Source: JAFARZ01 sp035651595 (GTDB lineage: Bacteria; Actinomycetota; Actinomycetes; Streptosporangiales; Streptosporangiaceae). From it: DNA of 30,744 nt. The position numbers and the translations under genes were made by a program. The first letter of the stretch is position 1. Each line of letters starts with the position of its first letter. Positions 15,357 through 26,600 of this stretch are shown in pieces. The notes below the pieces were generated by a model, which was not told the DNA's origin, did not search any database, and saw only the letters and a program-made list of their open reading frames with translations. The stretch lies in assembly GCA_035651595.1 (NCBI GenBank), contig DASRFJ010000346.1, forward strand, positions 1 to 30,744, read 5' to 3'.

Positions 15357-17615
15357 ATGACGCAGGGTCACCGTGTCCGGCTTGACGGTACGGCGTGGAG
15401 CGTGTGGCGGGACGTTTGCGTGCGCGGCGCTGGCTTCCCCGCGGACATGGTGCTGGCCATCTGCGATGAGCTGCTGGCGCGCAGTGCCGACCTGGCCGAT
15501 GAATATGACCGGGTGTATGCGGATGCCGTCGGGCGGCTGGCCGGTGGCATCGCCGCTACCCACGCCGACCCGCTCTTCCAGGAGGCGCTGGCCTGGCAGA
15601 ACCCGGGGCTGGCGCAGTTCCTGCTTGAGCACGACAAGGGTCCGGACGCGCCACGGCGCAGCAAGCAGCGCCAGCGGGAGCTGGTGATCGCGAGCTACCT
15701 GCAGCGGTACTGCCTGAAGAACGACACGATCGGGTTCTTCGGACCGGTCGGCTGGGCGTCCGTGGAACCCGGCGCCGCCGGCCTGGTGGCGGTGCCGGGT
15801 GCGCAGCTGACCACGCGCCGGACCACGTACTTCGAGGTGTGGGCGATCGACAAGGTCGCCGCCGAGATCACCCGGCAGGGCCGGGAACAAGGCTGGTTGC
15901 GGCCGCGGCGGCCCCGGTCCGTGTTCCTGGCCGGGAACGTGCTGCACCGCCCGCACCGCCAGCCGGTGGTCCTCACCGATGCCGAGCTCACCATCCTGCT
16001 GGCCTGCGACGGCCGCCGCACGATCAGCGAGGTGGTCGACGGCACGCCAGGCGCTACCGCTGTGCTGGACCGGCTGGCCGCGCTGGGCGCGCTGCGGCTG
16101 GATCTGGAAGGCCCGGTGGACGCCTGGCCGGAGCGGCTGCTGCGGAAAAACCTTGAGCTGATCCCCGATCCGGCGGCCAGGGCGGCGGCGCTGGCGCCGG
16201 TGGACCGGATGGTCAAGGCGCGAGACGCGGTCGCGAGCACGGCGGGGAACCCGGCAGGGCTTCGGCGGGCGCTGGCGGCGCTGGCCGGCACGTTCGAAAG
16301 CGTCACCGGGTCGCCCGCGACCCGCAGGGCCGGGGAAAACTACGCCGGCCGGACGCTGGTCTACAGCGACGCCGTCCGGGACGTGCGGGTCGAGCTGGGC
16401 GCGGCGGTGACCCGGGCGCTGGCCGCGCCGCTCGGCTTGGTGCTCGATAGCGCCCGGTGGCTGGTCAACGACATCACGGACAAGTACCGGGAGTACTTCG
16501 CGGAACTCCTCGACCGGGAGACCGCCCGGCTCGGCGGCGCGCCCGTCCCGCTGCCGCGGCTGCTCACCGTGGCATCGCCATACCTGGCCACCCTCGGCCG
16601 CCGCGGTGAGTTCGTCACGGCGAGCGTGGCTGAGCTGCAACGGCGCTGGCAGGAGGTGCTCGGTCCGGCGACATCGCCGAGCAGGCACCAGGTCAGCGCG
16701 GACGAGATCACCGCGCGGGCGGCCGAATGCTTTCCCCGGCGACCGGTCGCCTGGTGCGGCGCCCGCCAGCACTGCCCGGACATCCTGCTCGCCGCGGCCA
16801 CACCCGGCGAGGTGGCGCGCGGCGACTTCCTGCTGGTACTCGGCGAGATGCACCTGGCATGCAACACGCTGGAGGGCCGGCTGTTCGTCGAGCAGCACCC
16901 GGACCCGGCCAGGCTCATCGCCGCCGAGCGGGCCGACCGCGGTCCGCGGCGGGTCGTACCCATCCAGGCAAAGGACCATCCGACCGTGCTGTCCCGCGTC
17001 GGGCCGTCGTCCGTACTGGGGCCGGGCCAGCTTTACTGGTCCGCCGCCGCCATCGACTCGCTCGACCCACCGGAATCGGACCCGGTCCTGCCGGCCGCGG
17101 GGATGACCGTCGCCCGCCGCGGTGACGATCTGGTCGTCCAGGTCATGCCCGACGATGCCGAACTGGACTTCTTCGAGGTCATCTGGGACGAGATGGTGCA
17201 GGTTGTCATTGACGCGTTCCGGCCGGTAGCTCCGGCCGGGCACCGGCCGCGGATCACGATCGACCGGTTCGTGCTGAGCCGGGAACAGTGGACGTTCCCG
17301 ATCGCGGACTCCCGCTGGGCGTTCGTCAAGGACGAGCAAGAACGATTCCGCCTGGCGCGGCGCTGGCGGCAGGAGCACGAGCTGCCCGAGCGGGTGTTCT
17401 ACCGCGTTCCCGTCGAGCTCAAGCCTACGGCGGCCGATTTTCGCAGCCTCGTCCTGGTCAACCTGTTCGCCAAGTACATCCGCCAGACCCGGGCGGCCGG
17501 GCATGCCGAGTACACCGTCACCGAGATGCTCCCCGACCTGGGCCAACTCTGGCTCGCTGACCGCGCGGGCCGTCGCTACAGCTCCGAGCTGAGGTTCGTC
17601 GCCTACGACGGCTGA
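15357..17615 (+). CDS. stand-alone LanB-like protein (lantibiotic dehydratase glutamylation-domain family)
   Basis: A 752-residue protein of the Lant_dehydr_N family. The family's conserved block lies at residues 105-136 (RQRELVIASYLQRYCLKNDTI, then GFFGPVGWASV). LVLGEMHLACNTLEG at about residues 495-510 and the ending TEMLPDLGQLWLADRAGRRY are further family signatures. Full LanB enzymes glutamylate Ser/Thr from Glu-tRNA and then eliminate glutamate in a C-terminal SpaB_C domain; I see no such domain here. This architecture is shared by split LanB dehydratases and by PEARLs, which add an amino acid from aminoacyl-tRNA to a carrier peptide. No precursor peptide or elimination protein is visible nearby. 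The start at 15357 has only a weak purine-rich site; GTG at 15333 and ATG at 15270 are alternatives. The NRPS gene begins 79 bases downstream on the same strand. Confidence 0.8.
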   Translation: MTQGHRVRLDGTAWSVWRDVCVRGAGFPADMVLAICDELLARSADLADEYDRVYADAVGRLAGGIAATHADPLFQEALAWQNPGLAQFLLEHDKGPDAPRRSKQRQRELVIASYLQRYCLKNDTIGFFGPVGWASVEPGAAGLVAVPGAQLTTRRTTYFEVWAIDKVAAEITRQGREQGWLRPRRPRSVFLAGNVLHRPHRQPVVLTDAELTILLACDGRRTISEVVDGTPGATAVLDRLAALGALRLDLEGPVDAWPERLLRKNLELIPDPAARAAALAPVDRMVKARDAVASTAGNPAGLRRALAALAGTFESVTGSPATRRAGENYAGRTLVYSDAVRDVRVELGAAVTRALAAPLGLVLDSARWLVNDITDKYREYFAELLDRETARLGGAPVPLPRLLTVASPYLATLGRRGEFVTASVAELQRRWQEVLGPATSPSRHQVSADEITARAAECFPRRPVAWCGARQHCPDILLAAATPGEVARGDFLLVLGEMHLACNTLEGRLFVEQHPDPARLIAAERADRGPRRVVPIQAKDHPTVLSRVGPSSVLGPGQLYWSAAAIDSLDPPESDPVLPAAGMTVARRGDDLVVQVMPDDAELDFFEVIWDEMVQVVIDAFRPVAPAGHRPRITIDRFVLSREQWTFPIADSRWAFVKDEQERFRLARRWRQEHELPERVFYRVPVELKPTAADFRSLVLVNLFAKYIRQTRAAGHAEYTVTEMLPDLGQLWLADRAGRRYSSELRFVAYDG

Positions 17616-17694
17616 CCGCACGCGCAATGTCAGAGGTGCTGGTTTCCGCCCCGGTTGCGAGGCTGCCGTCATCGTCCGAGGGGAGCGCGACGCA

Positions 17695-20600
17695 GTGCTG
17701 ACGCCGACGGAGCTGGGACGCCTACTGGCGGGGTGGAATGACACAGCCCGTGAGATACCTGACCTGACGCTGCCCGAGCTGTTCGAGGCGCGGACGGCGC
17801 GGACCCCCGACGCTCCCGCGGTGATCTTCGGCGACGTCGCGCTGTCCTACGCCGAACTCAACGCTCGCGCCAACCGCCTGGCCCGGCACCTCGTGTCGCT
17901 GGGCGCGGGCCCGGAGCGGTTCGTCGTCATCGCGCTTCCCCGTTCCGCGGAGATGGTCGTCGCGGTGCTGGCCGTACTCAAAACCGGCGCCGCCTATGTC
18001 CCGGTTGACCCTGGGTACCCGGCCGAACGGATCGGGTTCATGCTCGCCGACACGAGCCCGGTCGCGGCGGTGACGACGGCAGAGGCCGGGCAGAAACTGC
18101 CCGGCGGTGCGCCACTGGTGGTGCTCGACGATCCGGCGACGGCGGCGACGATCTCCGGGCTTGACGGCGGTCAGCTGACAGGGAGTGCGCGGCCGGGCCT
18201 GTCGGGCGCGGCGTACGTGATCTACACGTCGGGGTCGACCGGACGGCCGAAGGGCGTGGTGGTCGAGCACCGCAGCGTCACCGACCTCGTGTCCTGGGTC
18301 GCGGTGCAGTTCTCGGCGCGGGAGTTGTCCAGGACGCTGGCGTCGAGCTCGCTCAGCTTCGACTTCTCGGTGTTCGAGATCCTGGCGCCGCTGGCGTCCG
18401 GCGGCTGCGTCGAGATCGTGCGGAACGTGCTGGCGCTGGCCAGCGAGTTCGCCGATCCGCTGGCCGAGCGCATGGTCAGCGGCGTCCCGTCGGCGATCGC
18501 CCATGTGCTGAGCACCACGGGTGCGCGTGTCCGGGCGCGGACCGTGGTCGTCGGCGGGGAGCAGTTCACGCCGCGGGCCCTGGACCAGATCCGGGAGACG
18601 TGGCCGGGGGCCCGGGTCGTCAACATCTACGGCCCGACCGAGACGACGGTCTACGCGACGTCGTGGAGTTCCCGCGATGCGGCCGGCCGGGTGCCGGCGA
18701 TCGGCCGGCCGACCGGGAACACGCGGGTGTTCGTGCTCGACGCCCAGCTACGGCCGGTGCCGCCGGGGGTGGCGGGGGAGCTGTACGTAGCCGGACTGGG
18801 CCTGGCCCGTGGGTACCTGAACCGGCCCGGCCTGACCGCGGAGCGGTTCGTCGCGTGCCCGTCCGGGGAGCCCGGGGAGCGGATGTACCGAACCGGGGAT
18901 CTAGCGCGGTGGGTGGCCGCGGGGGTCCGGGGGGACGGTTCCCCCCGGTCGAATCACGGTGAGCTGGAGTACCTGGGCCGCGCCGACGACCAGGTGAAGG
19001 TGCGGGGGTTCCGGATCGAGCTGGGCGAGGTCGAATCGGTTCTCGCCGCCCAGGACGGGGTGGCGCAGGCGGCGGTGGCGGTCCGCGAGGACCGGCCGGG
19101 CGACGCGCGGCTGACCGGGTACGTGGTCCCGGCCGCAGGCGCCGAGCTGGATCCCGCGGTCCTGCGGGAGGCCGCGGGGCGGATGCTGCCTGGTTACATG
19201 GTGCCGTCCGCGATCATGGTGCTGGCGGCGCTGCCGTTGTCGCCGAACGGGAAGCTGGACCGGCGTGCGCTGCCCGCCCCGGACTACGGGGCTGCCGCCG
19301 CGACCGGTGGCCGCGCCCCGGCCACCGACCGGGAGCGTTCGTTGTGCGGCGTGTTCGCGCAGGTGCTGGGCCTGGACCGGGTCGGGGTCGAGGACAGCTT
19401 CTTCGACCTGGGCGGGCATTCGCTGCTGGCGACCCGGCTGGTGTCCCGGGTCCGCGCGGTGCTGGGCGCCGAGCTGCCGATGCGGGCCGTTTTCGAGCAT
19501 CCCACGCCGGCGGCCCTCGCCGAGATACTGGACGGCGCGGAAGCGGCCCGTCCCGCGCTGGTCCCGATGCCGCGGCCGGACCGGCTGCCGCTTTCGTTCG
19601 CGCAGCAGCGGCTGTGGTTCCTCGAGCAGTTCAACGGGCCGGGCACCGCCTACAACCTGCCGTTCGCGTGGCGGCTGACCGGGCAGCTCGATCCCGCCGC
19701 GGTGGCCGCCGCGCTCAACGACGTGGCGGTCCGGCACGAGTCGCTGCGGACGGTGTTCGCCGTCGACGGCGGCGAGCCATGGCAGCACATTGTCCCCGCG
19801 GGCGAAGCGGCCGTCCCGGTGACGATCACCACCGCCCGTTCGGACGAACTGGACGGGCTGATCGATGCGGCGGCGCGGTACGTGTTCGACCTGGCCAGTG
19901 AGCTGCCGATCCGGGCCTGGCTGTTCACACTCGGGAAGCAGCAGCATGTGCTTTTGCTGCTGACCCACCACATCGCCAGCGACGGCTGGTCGATGGACAT
20001 CCTGATGGCCGACCTGGCGACCGCGTACGCGGCCCGATGTGACGGCCGGGCACCGAGCTGGGCGGCGCTGCCGGTGCAGTACGCGGACTACGCGCTGTGG
20101 CAGCGGGCCCTGCTCGGCAGCGACCGCGACCCGGCCAGCATCATGTCTGGCCAGGTCGAGTACTGGCGGCGGGCACTGGCCGGGCTGCCGGAGGAACTGA
20201 CGCTGCCGGCGGACCGGCCGCGGCCAGCCCAGCCGTCGCGAGCCGGCGCGGAACTGCGGTGGCAGCTCGCCGGCCCGGACCTGCACCGGCTGCTGGACGG
20301 GCTGGCCCGCGAGCATCAGGCGACGATCTTCATGGTGCTGCACGCGGGGCTGGCGGCGCTGCTGTCGCGGCTCGGCGCGGGAACCGACATCCCGCTGGGC
20401 GCACCGGTCGCCGGGCGGACCGACGAGGCGGTCCATGATCTGGTCGGATTCTTCGTGAACACCCTGGTGCTGCGCACGGACCTGTCCGGCGACCCGAGCT
20501 TCGCCCAGCTGCTGGACCGGGTCAAGAATGTGGTGCTGGCCGCGCAGGCCCACCAGGACGTCCCGTTCGAGCGGCTGGTCGAGGCGCTCAACCCGGAGCG

Positions 20601-23600
20601 CTCCCCGTCTCGGCACCCGCTGTTCCAGATCGTGCTCGCCGACCAGGACGTCGCCACGGCCGGCTGGCGGCTACCCGGGCTGGCGATCAGCGACGAGCCG
20701 GTCCCGGCGGTGGATGCCAAGTTCGACCTGACCCTCGGATTCTGGCAGGACCGGGACGGCGCGGGTGCCCCGGCCGGGATCAGCGCGTTCTTCGAGTACG
20801 CGCGGGACCTGTTCGACCACGCCACCGTGCAGGCGCTGGCCGGCCGGCTGACAAAGCTGCTCAGCTTGGCCGCGGTCAGCCCGGATCTGCCGCTCAGCAC
20901 CCTGGACCTCTTGACTGCTACCGAACGACAGGCGCTGATCCACCGGGACAACACAACTCGCCAGCTACCCGAGACGACACTGCCCGACCTGTTCTCGGCG
21001 CAGGCCGCCACCACCCCCGACGCTCCGGCCGTCACCTGCGGCGATAGCACGCTTTCCTATGCGGAGCTGGACCAGCGCGCCAACCGTCTCGCCCGGCATC
21101 TCGTGTCGCTGGGCGCGGGGCCGGAACGGCTCGTCGCGATCGCGATGGAACGCACCCCCGCCATGATCACCGCGATCCTCGGCATCCTGAAAGCCGGGGC
21201 CGCCTACCTCCCCGTCGACCCGGAGTACCCGGCCGAGCGGATCGCCTACATCCTCGCGGACGCGCGCCCGGTCCTGCTGGTCTGCGACCAGGCCACGGCC
21301 GGCCGGATCCCAGGCGACGATATTCCCCGGATCGTCGTGGATGACCAGGCCCGCGCGGCGGCGGTGGCCGCGTGTGCCGCCACCGGGCTGCTGGACGAGG
21401 ACCGTGCGGTGCCGCTGCGGCCCGCGCATCCCGCCTACGTGATCTACACCTCGGGTTCCACCGGCCGCCCCAAGGGCGTCGTGGTCCAGCACCGTAACGT
21501 GGCCCGCCTGGTGGCGATGACCAGCGGCTGGGTTGATGCCGGGCCGGGTGACGCGTGGACGCTGTTCCACTCCTACGCGTTCGACTTCTCGGTGTGGGAG
21601 ATGTGGGGAGCGCTGGCGACCGGAGGCCGCCTGGTCATCGTCCCGTACCTGGTGTCCCGGTCGGCCGCGGAGTTCCGGGAGCTGCTGGCCACGGAGCGGA
21701 TCACCGTGCTCAGCCAGACGCCCTCGGCGTTCTACCAGCTGATGGACCTCTGGCGGGACGGCGCCGGGCTCGCGGTCCGGTACGTGATCTTCGGCGGCGA
21801 GGCACTGGACTGCGCCAGGACCGCCCGCTGGGCGCGGGCCCTGCCCGGCGCCCCCAGCCTGGTGAACATGTACGGGATCACCGAAACCACGGTGCACGTG
21901 ACCGGGCACGTCGTGGACAGCGCCGAACCGGGCGCGGCGAGCATCATCGGCACGCCGATCCCGGACCTGCGGGCGTTCGTGCTGGACGACGCGCTGGGAC
22001 TGGTGCCGCCGGGGGTGGGCGGGGAGCTGTATGTGGCTGGGGCGGGGCTTGCGCGCGGCTACCTGGGGCGGCCGGGGCTGACCGCGGAGCGGTTCGTGGC
22101 GTGCCCGTTCGGGGTGGCGGGTGAGCGCATGTACCGGACCGGTGATCTGGCCCGGTGGATTGTTCCCGCGGGGGTCCGGGGGGACGGTTCCCCCCGGTTG
22201 GCCGCGGGGGTCCGGGGGGACGGTTCCCCCCGGTCGAAGACCGGCCACCTGGAGTACCTGGGCCGGGCCGACGACCAGGTGAAGGTCCGGGGATTCCGGA
22301 TCGAGCTGGGCGAGATCGAGGCGGTGCTCGCCGCCCAGCCTGGGGTGGCGCAGGCAGCGGTGACCGTGCGGGAAGACCAGCCGGGGGACCGGCGGCTGGC
22401 CGGCTACGTGGTCCCGGCACCCGGGGCGGCGCTGGATCCGGTCGGGTTGCGGGACGCGCTGGGGCGGGTGCTGCCCGGGTATATGGTGCCGACGGCGGTC
22501 GTGCTACTGGACCGGCTGCCGCTGACCGCGAACGGGAAGCTGGACCGGCGGGCGCTGCCCGCCCCCGACTACGCCGCGGGCGGCGGCCGGGCGCCGGCCA
22601 CCCCGCGTGAGCGCGCGCTGTGCGAGGTGTTCGCGCAGGTACTCGGGCTGGACCAGGTCGGCGTGGCGGACAGCTTCTTCGACCTCGGCGGGCATTCACT
22701 GCTGGCGACCCGGCTGGTGTCCCGGGTCCGGGCGGTGCTGGGGGTGGAGATCCCGGTCCGGGCGGTGTTCGAGTATCCGTCGCCGGAGTCGCTGGCCGGG
22801 GTGGTGGCGGGTGCGGCGGCGGCGCGGCCGCCGCTGGTCCGGGCGGCGGCCCGGCCGGAGCGGGTGCCGTTGTCGTTCGCGCAGGCGCGGCTGTGGTTCC
22901 TGGAGCAGTTCCACGGGCCCGGTACCGCGTACAACGTGCCGTTCGCGTGGCGGCTGCACGGGCACGTCGATGCCGAGGCGCTGGCCGCCGCGCTGAACGA
23001 CGTGGCCGTCCGGCACGAGTCGCTGCGGACCGTGTTCGCGGCCGACGACGGTGAGCCGTACCAGCGCATCATCCCGGCAGGCGAGGTGCGGGTGCCGGTC
23101 ACGGCAGCGGCCGCGTCGGACGCCGACCTGGCCGGGCTGATCGAGGCGGCGGCGCGGCACGTGTTCGACCTGGGCACGGAGCTGCCTATCCGGGCGTCGC
23201 TGTACACCCTCACCGAGCAGGACCACGTGCTGGTGCTGGTGTGTCATCACATCGCCGCCGACGGCTGGTCCATGCAGGTGCTGATGTCGGAACTGGGGGC
23301 GGCGTACGCCGCCCGCCGGGACGGCCGCGCGCCGGACTGGCCCGCCCTGCCGGTCCAGTACGCCGATTACGCGTTGTGGCAGCGGGACCTGCTGGGCAGC
23401 GGGGATGGCGGCGTGCTCACCGCCCAGCTCGAGTACTGGCGGCGGACGCTGGCCGGATCGCCGCAGGAACTGGCGCTGCCGTATGACCGGCCGCGTCCGG
23501 CGCTGTTGTCCCAGGCCGGCGGCACGGTGCGCTGGCAGCTGGCCGACCCGGGGCTGCACGCCGCGCTGGACGAGCTGGCGCGTGCGCATCAGGCGACGGT

Positions 23601-26600
23601 TTTCATGGTGCTGCACGCGGGGCTGGCCGCACTGCTGTCCCGGCTGGGCGCCGGGACCGACATTCCGCTGGGCGCCCCGGTCGCGGGACGCACCGACGAG
23701 GCGGTGCATGACCTGGTGGGGTTCTTCGTGAACACGCTGGTGCTGCGCGCCGACCTGTCCGGGGATCCGGGCTTCGCCGGGCTGCTGGACCGGGTGCGGG
23801 AGACGGTGCTGGCCGCGCAGGCCCGGCAGGACGTGCCGTTCGAGCACCTGGTGGAGGTGCTGAACCCGGCGCGTTCCCCGGCCCGGCATCCGCTGTTCCA
23901 GGTGATGATCGCCGACGAGGACATCGGCGCGGTGGACTGGCGGCTGCCCGGCCTGTCGATCGAGACCGAGCCGGTGCCGGACGTGGCCGCCAAGTTCGAC
24001 CTGACGCTGGGGTTCCGGCAAGACCACGACGCCGTCGGCACCCCGGCCGGGATCAGCGCGTTCCTGGAGTACGCCGCGGACCTGTTCGACCAGGCCACCG
24101 TGCAGGCGCTGGCCGAAAGGCTGACCTGGCTGCTGCGCCAGGCCGCCGACCGCCCGCACGACCCGGTGACCTCGCTGGAGATCCTCCGGCCCGGCGAGCG
24201 CGACCAGACGCTGGCCCGATCGACCGGTCCCCGCCGGGATGTCCCGGCGATGACGTGGCCGGAGCTGTTCCGGGCACAGGCGGCGCGGACGCCGGATGCG
24301 CCGGCGGTGATCTGTGGCGGCACCCTGCTGACCTACGCCGAGCTGAACGCGCGGGCGAACCGGCTCGCCCGGCACCTGACCTCGCTCGGCGCCGGCCCCG
24401 AACGGCTGGTCGCGGTCGCGATGCCGCGAACCGCGGACATGATCGTCGCGGTGCTCGCCGTGCTGAAAACCGGCGCCGCCTACGTCCCGGTGGACCCGGC
24501 CTACCCGGTCGGCCGGATCGCGTTCATGCTCGCCGAGACCGCCCCGGTCGCGGTGCTGACCGCGGCGGAGGCCCGGCTGAGCGTACCGCCCGGCGTGCCA
24601 GTGGTGGCGGTCGACGATCCGGCGACCGCCGCCGCGATCGCGGGGCTGAACGGCGACGACCCAGGCACGGCGCCGGCGATGGCCAGCCCCGCGTACGTGA
24701 TCTACACCTCGGGGTCGACCGGCCGGCCGAAGGGCGTGGTGATCGAGCACCGCAACGTGGCCGACCTGGTGTCATGGGTGGCGGTGCAGTTCTCGGCGCA
24801 GGAGCTGTCGAGGACGCTGGCGGCGACGTCGCTGAGCTTCGATTTCTCGGTATTCGAGATCCTGGCGCCGCTGGCCTGGGGCGGGGCGGTGGAGGTCGTC
24901 AGGAACGTGCTCGCCCTGGCCGATCAGCTCGCCGACCCGGGCTCGGCGCGGATGATCAGCGGGGTGCCCTCGGCGATCGCCCACGTGCTGAGCACCACGG
25001 GCGCGAGCGTGCCCGCCCGGACCGTGGTGGTGGGCGGGGAGAACTTCACCCCGCGGGCCCTGGATCAGATCCGGGAGACGTGGCCGCGGGCACGGGTGGT
25101 GAACATCTACGGGCCGACCGAGACCACGACGTACGTGACGTCGTGGAGCCCGGCCGGCGCCGCGGACGTGGTCCCCACCATCGGGCGGCTGTGCGCCAAC
25201 ACCCAGACGTTCGTGCTGGACGAGCGGCTCGGCCTGGTGCCGCCAGGAGTCGGCGGGGAACTGTATATCGCCGGGGCCGGGCTCGCGCGGGGATACCTGA
25301 ACCGGCCGGGGCTGACCGCGGAGCGGTTCGTGGCCTGCCCGTTCGGCGAACCGGGACAGCGGATGTACCGGACCGGGGATCTCGCGCGATGGGCCGCCTC
25401 GGGCGAGCTCGAGTACCTGGGCCGGGCCGACGACCAGGTGAAGATCCGCGGATTCCGGATCGAGCTGGGCGAGATCGAGGCGGTGCTGGCCGGGCTGGAC
25501 GGCGTGGGCCAGGCGGCGGTGACGGTCCGGGAGGACCAGCCGGGGGACCTGCGGCTGGCCGGGTACGTGGTGCCGGCCGCCGGTGCCGAGCTGGACCCGG
25601 CCGGGCTGCGGGAGGCGTGCGGGCGGCTGCTGCCCAGGTTCATGGTGCCGGCCGCGATCATGGTCCTCGACGCGCTGCCGCTGAACGCGAACGGGAAACT
25701 GGACCGGCGGGCGCTGCCAGCCCCGGAGTACGCCACGACCACGGGCCGGGCGCCGGCCACCCCGGAAGAGCAGGCGCTGTGCGAGGTGTTCGCGCAGGTG
25801 CTCGGCCTGGACCGGGTCGGTGTCGAGGACAGCTTCTTCGACCTGGGCGGTCACTCGCTGCTGGCGACCCGGCTGGTGTCCCGGGTCCGGGTGGCGCTCG
25901 GCCTCGAACTGCCGGTCCGCGCGGTGTTCGAGCACCCGACGGCGGCGTCGCTCGCCGGGGTGCTGGACGGTGCGGCGGCGGCCAGGCCGCCGCTGGTCCC
26001 GGTGCCGCGGCCGGACCGGCTGCCGCTGTCGTTCGCGCAGCAGCGGCTGTGGTTCCTCGAGCAGTTCCACGGGCGGGGCAGCACGTACAATCTGCCGTTC
26101 GCGTGGCGGCTGACCGGACAGCTCGACGCCGCCGCGCTGGCCGCCGCGTTCAGCGACGTGGCCGGCCGGCACGAGTCGCTGCGGACCATGTTCGCCGCCG
26201 GTGACGACGAACCCTGCCAGCACATCGTCCCCGCGGCCGAAGCCATCGTCCCGGTGACTGTCACCACAGCCCGTTCGGAAGAATTGGACCGGCTGATCGA
26301 AGCGGCGGCCGGGTACGCGTTCAACCTGGCCAGCGAGCTGCCGATCCGGGCATGGGTGTTCTCGCTCAGCCCGGACGAGCACGTGCTGGTGCTGCTGTGC
26401 CACCACATCGCCAGTGACGGCTGGTCCATGCCGGTGCTGATGGCGGACCTGGCCGCGGCGTACGCGGCCAGGCGGGACGGACGGGCGCCCGGCTGGGCGC
26501 CGCTGCCGGTGCAGTACGCGGACTACGCGCTGTGGCAGCGGGATCTGCTCGGTACGGATGGCGGAGTGCTGGCCGGGCAGGTCGAGTACTGGCGGCGGGC

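Noticed and set aside
15258..17744. 828-codon minus-strand frame opposite the LanB-like gene
   Set aside because: It is the complement of a gene with clear family motifs and shows no domain of its own.
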